Source of the DNA: MAG-121220-bin8 sp002700465
GTDB lineage: Bacteria; Bacteroidota; Bacteroidia; Flavobacteriales; Flavobacteriaceae
Reading direction: 5' to 3'
NCBI GenBank assembly: GCA_943789295.1
Contig: CALSTO010000004.1
Location: forward strand, 1 to 64,000
DNA length: 64,000 nt
The notes beneath the pieces were generated by a model. The model had not been told where the DNA came from, made no database searches, and saw only the letters and a list, made by a program, of their open reading frames with translations. Below are positions 51,637 through 62,500 of this stretch, one piece after another; the first letter of the stretch is position 1, and each line of letters begins with the position of its first letter. The translations under genes and the position numbers were made by a program.

Positions 51637-52620
51637 ATGAGTAATAGAAGAAATTTTATAAAAAAATCTGCTTTAGGAACTTTAGGGGTTTCAAGTATTT
51701 TAAGCTGCGACGAGTTAAACAATGTCAATATCAAAAAAACCTATCCTAGAATTATTTCTACATGGAATCACGGTTTGGAGGCAAACCAAAAAGCTTGGGA
51801 AGTTTTAAAAAATGGAGAGGGAGGACTCTCGGCTGTTGAGAAGGGCGTTAAGGTTTCGGAAGCTGATCCAAAAATAAGATCTGTAGGCTATGGCGGCTAC
51901 CCTGATAGAGACGGTATAGTTACTTTGGATGCTTGCATAATGGATAAAAATAGTAATTGCGGATCGGTTAGTTTTTTGCAGAATATTAAACACCCTATCT
52001 CAGTAGCAAGACATGTAATGGAAGACACACCACATGTTATGCTATCAGGAAAAGGGGCTTTAGATTTCGCAGTATCAAAAGGCTTCAATCAAGAAGACTT
52101 ATTGACCGATGAATCAAGAAAAGACTGGTTAAAATGGAAAGAAAATTCAAATTACAAACCAGTTATAAATATTGAAAATCACGATACTATAAGCATGCTA
52201 TTAATTGATGAAAACGGTGATCTTTTTGGAGCTTGCACAACTAGTGGTGCAGCTTGGAAAATGCACGGAAGAGTTGGAGATTCTCCTATTATTGGAGCGG
52301 GCTTATTTTTAGATAATGAAGTTGGAGCTGCTGCTGCTACTGGGCTGGGCGAAGCCATAATAAAAACATCTGGAAGCGCTATGGTTGTTGAACTTATGAG
52401 ACAAGGGTATTCTCCCTTACAAGCATGTAAGACCATAGTTGAAAGGATTTCGAAAATACATAAGTCAGGACCTGAGTGGGATTACCTTCAAGTTGGATTT
52501 ATTGCTCTTAATAAAAATGGAGAATATGCTGGATACAGCTTGAGAAAAGGATTTAATTATTCGCTTTGTGATGAAAAAAATAAAGATTTATTGATTGATG
52601 CTAAATATGAAATAGGTTAA
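51637..52620 (+). CDS. N4-(beta-N-acetylglucosaminyl)-L-asparaginase (glycosylasparaginase)
   Basis: 327-aa Ntn-hydrolase that cuts the GlcNAc-asparagine bond left after protein digestion of N-glycoproteins. The start is the ATG at 51637 (a TTG at 51619 would lengthen it). The N-terminus MSNRRNFIKKSALG is a TAT-like signal with a Cys24 lipobox (ILSC). The autocleavage/nucleophile site is Asp183-Thr184 (NHDTISML), followed by the CTTSGAAWKMHGRVGDSPIIGAG binding loop. It lies 10 nt after a sulfatase. Its stop codon overlaps the next ATG, so the cluster is likely co-translated. Confidence 0.93.
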   Translation: MSNRRNFIKKSALGTLGVSSILSCDELNNVNIKKTYPRIISTWNHGLEANQKAWEVLKNGEGGLSAVEKGVKVSEADPKIRSVGYGGYPDRDGIVTLDACIMDKNSNCGSVSFLQNIKHPISVARHVMEDTPHVMLSGKGALDFAVSKGFNQEDLLTDESRKDWLKWKENSNYKPVINIENHDTISMLLIDENGDLFGACTTSGAAWKMHGRVGDSPIIGAGLFLDNEVGAAAATGLGEAIIKTSGSAMVVELMRQGYSPLQACKTIVERISKIHKSGPEWDYLQVGFIALNKNGEYAGYSLRKGFNYSLCDEKNKDLLIDAKYEIG

Positions 52621-54659
52621 TGGAAATTTTAAATTATTTAGGAAAATTTCATCCAGTAGTTTTACACCTTCCTATAGGTGCTTTATACTTAACTTTTTGT
52701 CTAGTTTTATTAGAAAGGTTTTTTAAAACTAAATACACTATTCCAATACGGTTTGGATTATTATTTTCATTTGCTTTTTCAATTTTAAGCGCTTTGTTGG
52801 GTTATTTTCTATACTTGGGAGATGATTTTTCAGGGGATCTAATTGATAGACACATGTGGCTTGGTATTTCTACAACTGTTTCTATTGGAGGATTACTTTG
52901 GATGCATAAAACTTCTAAATATTTGAATTATTTCACTCCTTCCTTTGTGTTTACTGTTGTGTTATTGTCAGTAACTGGTCATTTTGGAGGTCAAATTACA
53001 CACGGAAGTGAATATTTGAAAATACCAGATTTTAGTAAGACTACAAGCGTAACTAGTTTAGATAGTATAAACCTATATTCAAGTGTTGTAATGCCAATAC
53101 TTGATAACAAATGTGTTAAGTGTCATAATCAAAACAAGTCTAAAGGGGATTTAATGTTAAACTCTAAAGAAGCAATTTTAAAAGGCGGAGAATCTGGTCA
53201 AATATTAGTTTCTTTTGACGCAAGTTCAAGCCACTTATATAATTACCCAAACCTACCGATGAACGATAAAATGCATATGCCACCTGAGGGTAACGTGCAG
53301 TTAACTGAAAATGAAATTGAAATTCTAAAAATATGGATTGACAAAGGCGCTAATTTCGATCAATATAGTGCTTTAGAAAGTTTTGATACTGATCAAAAAG
53401 AAATGGTGATGTCTTTTATGCCATCCGATCTGCCAATTGTAGATCCGCCAAGAAAACAAGATTTAGAAAAGCTTTTAGAATTAGATTTTAGGCTTGAAAG
53501 AAACAGTATCACTAATAATTATGTAGAAGCTAAGTTTTTAGGAAAGGTCTTAAAATCAAAACATATTAAGGCTTTATTAAAAGTTAAGGAACAGCTAATC
53601 AAATTAGATCTTAGTCATACTAATTTGAATGATAATTTAATATCAAAACTTAATTCTCTTAAAAATTTAAAGTATTTAAAAATTAATAATACTAAAATTA
53701 CAGATAAGGGACTTTCTTCAATAAGCAGTTCAGTTGAAAGCTTAAATTTAAATGAAAATAAATTAAGCTTTGATGGTCTAAAAAATTTACTTGAACAAAA
53801 AAGCTTAAAAGCAGTCTATTTATGGAATACATCTATTAGTAAGGATAATCAAACAGAATTATTAGGCCTTTCAACTGCTGAATTAAATTTTGGAGTTAGT
53901 GATTTTGCAAAAGGAGTTCCTCTCTCTATTCCGAAACCAATTTCTGGCCAAACTATGTTCTCAGATTCTTTAAAAATAGAGTTTTATAAGTCTTTAGGAA
54001 ACCCTACAATAAGATACACTCTAAATGGAAAAGATCCAGATTCATTATCTTCTCTTTATTCAAAGCCTTTCTCTATTTCAAGCTCATTAACCTTAAAAAC
54101 GAAAGCCTTTAAAGAAGGTTGGTTGGACAGTAAAGTTGGTGTAATGGATTTTATTAAAGTGGAAGGAATTTTAAAAAATTATGTTTTAAAAACAACACCT
54201 GATAACAGATATAGGCATCCAAAAAAATTATTTGATGGTATTATTGGTGACATCAATTTTAGAGATGGTCATTGGAACGGGTTCATAAGAACTAGCGATT
54301 ATGAAAGAGGAGTGAATGAAAGAAATTCCGGTGATTTAGTTTTGGAAATAGACCTTAGCGATAAAAATTATAATTCAATTGGGTTCCATGCTCTTGAATC
54401 TATAGGAGCATATATAATGTTCCCAGAAAGTATAGAGTTATATGATATTTCGCTGAACTCAAATAAGTTAATTTATTCTAAAAAATTACCTAAATCATCT
54501 TTGGGAGCACCTAATATTACTAAGTTTTTTAAGGTTCCTATTCTTGAAAACCCGTCAAAAGTTAAATTAGTTGTAAAAAGCAATAAAGAACTTCCCAAAG
54601 GTCATCCGGCGGAAGGAGAGTATGCTTGGCTTTTTGTTGATGAAATTCTATTTTTATAA
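52620..54659 (+). CDS. DUF2231 - cytochrome c - LRR - chitobiase_C - discoidin-like multidomain membrane protein
   Basis: 679-aa protein with an unusual domain order. Four membrane helices of the DUF2231 type lie in the first 125 residues (FHPVVLHLPIGAL, GHFGGQITHGSEYL). A single c-type haem site CVKCH (165-169) follows, with an axial Met likely among Met218-Met220 (KMHMPPEG). Leucine-rich-repeat-like segments are at about 315-410 and a CHB_HEX_C-like beta domain at about 435-510 (TIRYTLNGKDPD). A C-terminal domain at about 525-679 resembles F5/8 type C. It may carry electrons while binding a carbohydrate outside. It is coupled to the glycosylasparaginase by TAATG. Confidence 0.75.
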   Translation: MEILNYLGKFHPVVLHLPIGALYLTFCLVLLERFFKTKYTIPIRFGLLFSFAFSILSALLGYFLYLGDDFSGDLIDRHMWLGISTTVSIGGLLWMHKTSKYLNYFTPSFVFTVVLLSVTGHFGGQITHGSEYLKIPDFSKTTSVTSLDSINLYSSVVMPILDNKCVKCHNQNKSKGDLMLNSKEAILKGGESGQILVSFDASSSHLYNYPNLPMNDKMHMPPEGNVQLTENEIEILKIWIDKGANFDQYSALESFDTDQKEMVMSFMPSDLPIVDPPRKQDLEKLLELDFRLERNSITNNYVEAKFLGKVLKSKHIKALLKVKEQLIKLDLSHTNLNDNLISKLNSLKNLKYLKINNTKITDKGLSSISSSVESLNLNENKLSFDGLKNLLEQKSLKAVYLWNTSISKDNQTELLGLSTAELNFGVSDFAKGVPLSIPKPISGQTMFSDSLKIEFYKSLGNPTIRYTLNGKDPDSLSSLYSKPFSISSSLTLKTKAFKEGWLDSKVGVMDFIKVEGILKNYVLKTTPDNRYRHPKKLFDGIIGDINFRDGHWNGFIRTSDYERGVNERNSGDLVLEIDLSDKNYNSIGFHALESIGAYIMFPESIELYDISLNSNKLIYSKKLPKSSLGAPNITKFFKVPILENPSKVKLVVKSNKELPKGHPAEGEYAWLFVDEILFL

Positions 54660-54848
54660 ATTTTAATAAAAGAAATTTTAAAACATTCTAGTTCAAATGT
54701 TTAGGCAATGTTTAGGTCATTTTATAGTTGAAAATTGATCGTAATAAATTCCACTTTTGTCGAAATATTCCAAAATTTTTATGAATATGTTAAAAAAGTG
54801 TTAACGATTTTATTAAATTAGTACTGATTTAAACAAAACTAAATATTT
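54660..54848 (+). promoter_or_regulatory. leader region of susC2
   Basis: 189-nt AT-rich gap with no coding frame. CACTTTTG near 54761 is close to the TAnnTTTG consensus but starts with C, so it is at best weak. No inverted repeat or riboswitch-like structure was found by eye. Confidence 0.3.
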
Positions 54849-57800
54849 ATGAAAACAAAATTTTTTACAATTTTGTCCTCTTTTTTATTGGTGTTTGCAT
54901 TCGGTTTTACCGTTCAAGCCCAATCAATTAGCGGGACAGTAACCGACGATAACGGTGTACCTCTTCCGGGAGCAACTGTTTTAGTCGAAGGAACTTCAAA
55001 TGGAGTTTCCACTGATTTTGATGGTAATTATTCAATTAACGCTTCAAGTGGTGACACCCTTGTTTTTAGCTTTGTTGGATATTCAAGTCAATCAGTAGTT
55101 GTCGGATCTTCTGCAACAGTTAACGTTTCTTTACAACCAGATAATGCTTTATCTGAAGTAGTTGTAACTGCACTTGGTGTAAAAAGAAATGTTAAAGCGG
55201 TTGGGTATTCAATTACTCAAGTAGGCGGTGAAGAACTAAGCGATAACAAAACTACAAATGCAATTAATGCTTTACAAGGTAAAGTTGCCGGTGTTATGGT
55301 AACTGGTTCATCGATGGGAGCTAAAGGTTCAAGTAGAGTTGTTATTCGTGGTACTAGTTCATTAACTGGAAATAACCAACCTTTATATGTTGTAGATGGA
55401 ATTACTATTAACAATTCAAATTTAGGATCTGCTGGTGTATGGGGAGGTGCTGACTACGGAGATGGTATCTCTAGTATTAACCCAGATGAAATTGAATCTG
55501 TTTCTGTTTTAAAAGGTGGTGCAGCTGCAGCGCTTTACGGATCTAGAGCTTCTAATGGTGTTATAATTATAAATACTAAAACTGGAGCTGGTACTAAGGG
55601 AATCGGAGTTGAATTCAATTCTTCAACTCAATTTGACATGTTAAATCTTTCATTAAGGGACACTCAAGAAATTTATGGTCAGGGTAGAGATGCTTCTAAA
55701 GTATCTGATGCAATTGACACTTATCAAGCTTGGGGACCAAAAATGGACGGTTCTTTAGTTGAGCAGTGGGATGGTGTTGCTAGACCTTACACTAATAAGG
55801 GAAGTAACTTAGATAAATTCTATCAAACTGGTGAAACTTACACAAATACTATTGCTGTTTCATCTTCAAACGAAAACGGTAGTACTAGATTTTCCGTAAC
55901 AAATTTGGATAATTTAGACATCGTACCTAACTCTACATTAAAACGAAATTCTTTTGGATTAAATTCTTCTAGAAAATATGGAGATAAGTTTAATGTTGAT
56001 GTAAATATGAAATACATCTTAGAAGACCAAGAAGGTAATCCACAATTATCAGATTCACCAGGTAATGGAAACTTTGCTGTTAATTTATTTGCCCCTACTG
56101 TTTCTGTTGATGACATGATGGGAGAAGGTGGACTTGGTAGAAATGCAGATTTAACAGAATTTAGAATTAGTGATAATTCTTATTCTCAGAATCCATATTT
56201 TGCTGCTTATAATTTTATAAATTCATCTGAAAAAGCGAGATTTATAGGTGCATTAAATGCTAGATATGATGTTACTGATTATTTATACCTTAGAGGTAGA
56301 CTAGGTGGAGATCGTTACGATTTACACAAAACTGGTTCAACTCCTTGGGGAACTGCTTTTCAGCCTAGAGGTTCTATAAATGAAAATAAAAGTACGTTTA
56401 AGCAATACGATGCCGATGCGTTTTTGGGGACAGATAATTTACAAATCGTAGATGATTTAACTGTAAATGCGTTTGTTGGTATAGGAACAAACGTTCAAGA
56501 ATATGATGCAGTATCAAAATCAGGTTCTGATTTTATTGTTCCATTTTTAATTAATGTTCAAAACACTAAAAACCAAGGTGGTGGATACAGCTACTGGAAA
56601 AAGAAAATTAACTCAGCTTATGGATCTGCAGAATTTGGATTCCAGGACTGGGCTTTCTTAACAGTAACTGCTAGAAACGACTGGTTCTCAACTTTATCTT
56701 TAAAAGATAAAAAATCACCAAACAATGACTTATATACTTCTGCGTCTCTTTCATTAGTTCTATCTGATGTTATGGATCTTGGAGATACTGTTTCTTTCTT
56801 AAAATTAAGAGGAGGTTATTCTCAGGTAGCAGGTGGTGCTGATAGCCCATATGCTTTAAGTTTATCTTACGGAATATACGGACAAGGTCACTTAGGTGCT
56901 TCTCTTGGAAATATTTCTGGAGGAACTATTCCTAACTCTGAAATTACTCCTTTTGAGAAAAACGAAACTGAATTTGGTGTAGACTTAAGAATGTTTGACA
57001 ACAAACTTTCTATAGATGCAACTTACTATGACAATGAAACTCTAGGAGACATTGTTGGAGTTAGTGCTTCTGCAACATCAGGTTTTGGAAGTGCACTTGC
57101 TAATCTTGGTAATATTTCAAACTCAGGTATTGAATTACTTATTAAAGGTGAGATAATGAGAACTGATGATTTCGCTTGGAATGCATCAATTAACTACACT
57201 AATAATACAAGTGAAGTAGTTGCAACTAATGATACTGGAGGTAATATCTCAATGGATGAGCCTCGTTCAAGAAACTTAAGAGTAACTCACATTGTAGGAG
57301 AGAAATATGGAGCACTTTACGGTTCTTCATATGTGAGAAATGATGCAGGTGCCATTGTTCACGAAATGGTTAACGGAATTCCAATTCCAAAAATTGGTGC
57401 TAGAAAAATCTTAGGATTTGGAGTTGCGCCAACTTCTTTAGGTTTAGGATCTTCGTTTAGATATAAAGATTTCAATGCTTCAATTTTAATTGAAGGAAAA
57501 ACTGGTGGGCAAATTTACTCTGGAACAAATGCTTTTTTAATCAGAAATGGTCATCACAAAAAAACTGTTCCTGCAGGAGGTCGTGAGGCTGGATTTACAC
57601 CATCTGGTGTAATGGAAGATGGAAGTGCCATTACAACTTCTATTCCTCAAGCTCAACAAGAAGACTATTACAGAAGAACTTACTCAATTGCTGAAGAAGC
57701 TATACAAGATTCAGATTATATGAGAGTTCGCCAATTAAGTATTGGATACAACGTACCGTCTAGCATGCTAGAAGGAACGTTTGTTGATAAAGCTACTGTA

Positions 57801-57953
57801 TCGCTTATTGGAAGAAATTTATTTTTCTTAAGCAATAGTACTGATAATATTGACCCGGAGTCTGCATATAATAACGGAAACTCTGCTGGTTTAGAATGGT
57901 TCGGTCTTCCTGTTCCTAGAACAATTGGACTTAACGTAAATCTTAAATTTTAA
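54849..57953 (+). CDS. SusC/RagA family TonB-linked outer membrane protein (copy 2)
   Basis: 1034-aa TonB-dependent importer with the same architecture as the gene at 30826. It has a signal peptide (ends VQAQ), a CarboxypepD_reg-like region, the SusC plug (VVVTALGVKR, GGAAAALYGSRASNG) and a barrel ending NLKF. The first 250 residues differ from copy 1 at only scattered positions, and a barrel segment (about 590-680) is nearly identical also at DNA level. Other parts (about 270-440 and 810-950, presumably extracellular loops) have diverged. This fits duplication followed by ligand divergence. The partner SusD follows after 12 nt. Confidence 0.96.
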   Translation: MKTKFFTILSSFLLVFAFGFTVQAQSISGTVTDDNGVPLPGATVLVEGTSNGVSTDFDGNYSINASSGDTLVFSFVGYSSQSVVVGSSATVNVSLQPDNALSEVVVTALGVKRNVKAVGYSITQVGGEELSDNKTTNAINALQGKVAGVMVTGSSMGAKGSSRVVIRGTSSLTGNNQPLYVVDGITINNSNLGSAGVWGGADYGDGISSINPDEIESVSVLKGGAAAALYGSRASNGVIIINTKTGAGTKGIGVEFNSSTQFDMLNLSLRDTQEIYGQGRDASKVSDAIDTYQAWGPKMDGSLVEQWDGVARPYTNKGSNLDKFYQTGETYTNTIAVSSSNENGSTRFSVTNLDNLDIVPNSTLKRNSFGLNSSRKYGDKFNVDVNMKYILEDQEGNPQLSDSPGNGNFAVNLFAPTVSVDDMMGEGGLGRNADLTEFRISDNSYSQNPYFAAYNFINSSEKARFIGALNARYDVTDYLYLRGRLGGDRYDLHKTGSTPWGTAFQPRGSINENKSTFKQYDADAFLGTDNLQIVDDLTVNAFVGIGTNVQEYDAVSKSGSDFIVPFLINVQNTKNQGGGYSYWKKKINSAYGSAEFGFQDWAFLTVTARNDWFSTLSLKDKKSPNNDLYTSASLSLVLSDVMDLGDTVSFLKLRGGYSQVAGGADSPYALSLSYGIYGQGHLGASLGNISGGTIPNSEITPFEKNETEFGVDLRMFDNKLSIDATYYDNETLGDIVGVSASATSGFGSALANLGNISNSGIELLIKGEIMRTDDFAWNASINYTNNTSEVVATNDTGGNISMDEPRSRNLRVTHIVGEKYGALYGSSYVRNDAGAIVHEMVNGIPIPKIGARKILGFGVAPTSLGLGSSFRYKDFNASILIEGKTGGQIYSGTNAFLIRNGHHKKTVPAGGREAGFTPSGVMEDGSAITTSIPQAQQEDYYRRTYSIAEEAIQDSDYMRVRQLSIGYNVPSSMLEGTFVDKATVSLIGRNLFFLSNSTDNIDPESAYNNGNSAGLEWFGLPVPRTIGLNVNLKF

Positions 57954-57965
57954 ACTTATATAATT

Positions 57966-59441
57966 ATGAAAAAAATATTACTAACATTTTTTGCTTTAAG
58001 TTTAGTTCTTTCTTCTTGTGAATTCGATAAAGGATTTGAAGAGTTGAACGTAAACCCAGCAAAAGCAAGTCAAATTGACGTAGCAAACAAGTTTGCCTCA
58101 GTTATTTTGCAAACATCAGGTGGTAGATATGAAAACTGGAGAGCCAGTTTGATTTATCAATCTGTAATGATTCAACATTTCTCGTCTACAGCTGGATACT
58201 GGTCTGGAGACAGATACTTTAGAAATGATGGATACGCAACTTCTTTATGGGATCGTTACTACCCATCAGCAGTTAAAGAGATCGAAGACATTAGAGCTCA
58301 ATTAACATCTGAAGGCAATAGTGGGTCTGAAATGGGAATGACGCGTATATTAAGAGTGTTTATTTACTCAAGACTTACTGATCTTCACGGAGATATTCCT
58401 TACAGTGAAGCAGGTCAAGGCTACATAAATGGTATACTAAAGCCTAAGTATGATGCTCAACAAGATATCTATATGGATATGCTTAAAGAACTTGAGGCTG
58501 CGGTTGCTCAATTAGGATCAAGCACAACTATGGGGGCTGGAGATATTATGTTCCAAGGAAATATGGCTAAGTGGAAAGCTTGGGGTAACTCAATGATGCT
58601 AAGACTTGCAATGAGATTAACTAAAGCAGATTCAGCTACAGCGAAAGCATGGGCTGAAAAAGCTGTTGCTGCTGGAACTATGACATCTAATGATCATATA
58701 GCAATGGTTCCTCATACTGATGGACCTGAAGGAATCAACAAAAATGGACACGGTGAAGTTTTTGATGCTGATGGAAATCCAAGAATGAGTAAAACTTTTG
58801 TTGACTGGATGAAAGACGATCCAAGATTACCAATATTAGCTGCTAGAAGATCTGATAAAAGTACTGCTATTGCGGATTTGATTGGTATGCCAAACGGAAG
58901 TACTGGTGCTACAGTTCCTGATACTTCGATTTATGCAGAGCCAAATAGAAATGTAATTACAGGACGAGATGCTCCTATGGTTTTCCAAACTTACGCTGAA
59001 GTAAGACTTTTAAAAGCTGAAATGGCATTTAGAGGTTGGTCAGTTCCTGGTGATGCAAAAACTCATTACGAGGCTGGAGTTAAAGCTGCTATGCAAATGC
59101 TTAGTCAACTTTATCCAAATGCTGCTGCAATTTCAGATGCTCAGGTTGCTGCATATTTAGCTGCTAAGCCTTATGATGCTGCTAAAGGATGGGAAATGAT
59201 CAGTGAACAATATTGGGCTGCTACTCTTTTAAATGAGTACGAAGCTTTTTCAAATTGGAGAAGAACTGGATACCCAACTTTAACACCTACTAACGACCCT
59301 GGAAATGTAACAGGAGGAACTATTCCAAGAAGGTTAATTTACCCAACTGGAGAAGAGTCTACAAATGCTGACAATTTTGCTGCAGCAATTGCAAGACAAG
59401 GTCCAAACGATTTTACAACCAGAGTTTGGTGGGATAAATAA
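57966..59441 (+). CDS. SusD/RagB family nutrient-binding lipoprotein (copy 2)
   Basis: 491-aa surface lipoprotein (lipobox LSSC, Cys18), a close paralogue of the gene at 33952. It shares the FALSLVLSSCEF start, TRILRVF, KWKAWGNSMMLRLAMRLTKADSATAKAW and the RRTGYPTLTP block. The most different stretches are around residues 280-320 and near the C-terminus. It caps the neighbouring SusC2 and recruits the ligand. The 12-nt SusC-SusD spacer is the same as in copy 1. It ends before an intrinsic terminator at 59470. Confidence 0.95.
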   Translation: MKKILLTFFALSLVLSSCEFDKGFEELNVNPAKASQIDVANKFASVILQTSGGRYENWRASLIYQSVMIQHFSSTAGYWSGDRYFRNDGYATSLWDRYYPSAVKEIEDIRAQLTSEGNSGSEMGMTRILRVFIYSRLTDLHGDIPYSEAGQGYINGILKPKYDAQQDIYMDMLKELEAAVAQLGSSTTMGAGDIMFQGNMAKWKAWGNSMMLRLAMRLTKADSATAKAWAEKAVAAGTMTSNDHIAMVPHTDGPEGINKNGHGEVFDADGNPRMSKTFVDWMKDDPRLPILAARRSDKSTAIADLIGMPNGSTGATVPDTSIYAEPNRNVITGRDAPMVFQTYAEVRLLKAEMAFRGWSVPGDAKTHYEAGVKAAMQMLSQLYPNAAAISDAQVAAYLAAKPYDAAKGWEMISEQYWAATLLNEYEAFSNWRRTGYPTLTPTNDPGNVTGGTIPRRLIYPTGEESTNADNFAAAIARQGPNDFTTRVWWDK

Positions 59442-59469
59442 GAAGATTTTTGTTTTTTATATATTCGAA

Positions 59470-59499
59470 AAAGAGGGATTAATTTCCCTCTTTTTTTTT
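59470..59499 (+). terminator. intrinsic terminator after susD2
   Basis: AAAGAGGGA ... TCCCTCTTT forms a 9-bp perfect stem with a 6-nt loop followed by a T-run. It lies 29 nt after the susD2 stop and 12 nt before the FG-GAP gene. Confidence 0.85.
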
Positions 59500-59510
59500 A
59501 CTTTTAATTT

Positions 59511-62500
59511 ATGAAAGTATTTCTAGTTATATTTCTTTTATTATTTAACTATTCCTTTAGCCAAGAAACAGTTTTTGAATTGTTAAATTCAAAAGAAACT
59601 GGAGTACAGTTTAATAATGTTATTGAAGATAAAAAAGAACATAATATTTTATTGTATGCCAATTATTATGGTGGAGCTGGTGTTGGAATTGCAGACTTTG
59701 ATAATGATGGTTTTCAGGATATTTATTTTGGAGGAAATTTAGTAGGTGATAAAATATATAGAAATACTGGGGATTTTATGTTTATTGATAAGACAGACGA
59801 TTCAGGTATTCTTGATAACGGATCTTGGTCTTCTGGAATCACTATAGCCGATGTAAATAATGATGGATTAGTTGATATTTATGTTAGTAAAGAGCTTTAT
59901 GACGACAATCCTGAACTCAGAAAAAACAAACTTTATATTAACAAAGGAAATTTTGTCTTTGAAGAATCTTCAAAAACTTGGAGAGTAGATGTATCAGCAA
60001 GAACCAGACATGCTGTTTTTTTTGATTATAATAACGATGGCTATTTAGATTTATACTTGCTTAATCAACCACCAAACCCAGGAAGTTATTCTAAATTTTT
60101 TGGAGCTGACTTAACGTTACCAGAATATTCATTACAATTGTTTAAAAATACAGGAAATAATAACTTTATTGATGTAACAAAAGAAGCTGGGCTTAATAGA
60201 ACAGGATTTCCTAATAGTGTTGTAGCCTCAGATTTAAATCAAGACGGATTTATTGATTTGTACGTAGCTAATGATTTTGATGCACCTGATTTTTTATATT
60301 ATAATAATGGTGATGGAACATTTTCCTATGAAACGGAAAGCTCTTTAAAACACACTTCTTTCTACAGTATGGGTGTAGATTCAGCTGATATTAATAACGA
60401 TGGTGAGTTAGATCTTATGGTTGTTGACATGACGGCAGAGGATAATTTTAGATTAAAATCTAATATGAGTGGAATGAATCCTTCGGCATTTTGGAAAGTT
60501 GTTGAAAACGGGGGTCATTTTCAATATATGTTCAATACTCTTCAAATAAATAATGGTGACAAAACCTTTAGTGATGTCGCACAATACACTAAAACTTCAT
60601 CTACAGATTGGAGTTGGGCAAATCTGATAGCCGACTTTGATAACGATGGCTTGAAAGATATTTACGTTACAAATGGACTTTTAAGGGATATTAGAAATAC
60701 AGATGCTGATAAAAAAGTTGGAGAGTTTGTTTTAAAAATAGCTGATGACTATGTAAAGAAAAATAAATCATTTGAATACAATTTGTGGGATATTTTACCT
60801 CTAGACAAAGCTCTGGAACTAGTACCAAGTGTAAAAATTAAAAATTATTTCTATAAAAATTATGGTAACCTTGATTTTAAAAATGAAGCTAAAAGTTGGG
60901 GATTAGACCAACCTAGTTTTTCTAATGGAGCATCTTATGCTGATCTTGATAATGATGGTGATTTAGATTTAGTTGTAAATAACGTAAATGAACCTGCATT
61001 TATTTATAAAAATAATTCCAAGAAAAATAATTATTTGAGATTAGAACTCATAAATGAGAATAACAAACCTATTTTTGGATCTAAAGTTTCGATTTATAAT
61101 GGAAATAAAATTCAACTTTTCGAAAGTTCTAATGTAAGAGGTATTTATTCTACAAGTGAAAACATAATTCACTTTGGATTAAGCGATTATAAAAAAGTAG
61201 ATAGTTTAATTGTTACTTGGCCAAACTCTAGACAAACTAAACTGTTTGATGTAAAAGCTAATCAACTGTTAAAAGTAAATTCAAACAACTCTAAAAATTA
61301 TAACTCTAAATCAAATCCTAAAGAATTGTTTTTTGAGGAAATTCCAACCAAAATTAATTATACTCATATTGAGAATTATTTTGATGATTACGAGAAACAG
61401 GTTTTATTACCACATAAATTATCTCAATTAGGCCCTGCACTTGCAGTTGCTGATGTAAATGGAGATAATTTAGACGATGTTTATATTGGATCTGCTTCCG
61501 GCAAAGTGTCAAAATTACTGATTCAAAATAATCAAGGTGAACTATTAGAATCGGAAATTAAAACCTGGGATTCACATAAAGTTTTAGAAGATATTGATGC
61601 TGTATTTCTAGATTTTGATAATGACGGAGATAATGATCTTTATGTTGTTAGCGGAGGAAACGAATTTTCTCCAAATTCCAGTACTTACCTTGATAGAATA
61701 TACATTAATGATGGTAAAGGAAATTTCGAATTTAAAAGAAATTTATTGCCTGATGTCTATGAATCAGGCTCTGTGGTAAGACCTTACGACTTTGATAATG
61801 ATGGTGATTTAGATTTATTCATTGGATCAAGAATGATTCCTTGGAACTATCCACAGCCAGCAACGAGTTATTTACTAGTTAACAATAACGGGACATACGT
61901 TAAGTATAATGATATTAATAACAGCTTAAGTGAACTAGGATTAGTTACAGACGCAGTTTGGTCTGACTACGATAATGATGGCGATAAAGATTTATTTGTT
62001 GTAGGAGAATGGATGCCATTAACTTTAATTAAAAATCACAATGGAGTATTAAAAAAAGAAAAATTAAATGATTCTTGTGATGAAAGACGTGGATGGTGGT
62101 ATTCAATTGAAAGCGCAGATTTTAACAATGATGGAAAAGAAGATTTGGTTTTAGGAAATTTAGGAAAAAATTATAAATATCAAGCAAACCCTGAAGAACC
62201 ATTTGAAGTGTTTTATGATGATTTTGACGATAATGGCAGCAAGGATATTGTTTTAGCGTATTACAATTATGGTATTCAGTTTCCATTAAGAGGTTTTTCT
62301 TGTTCTTCTCAACAGATTCCAGAATTGAAAAGCAAAATACAGAAATATGATTTGTTCGCTTCACTTGATGTTAAAGATGTATACGGAGAAGTTAATTTAG
62401 ATAATGCTCTAAGATTACACGCTAATTCTTTTAAAAGTGTGGTACTTATAAATAAAAATTCTACATATGAATCTGTGGACCTTCCTTATCAGGCACAATT

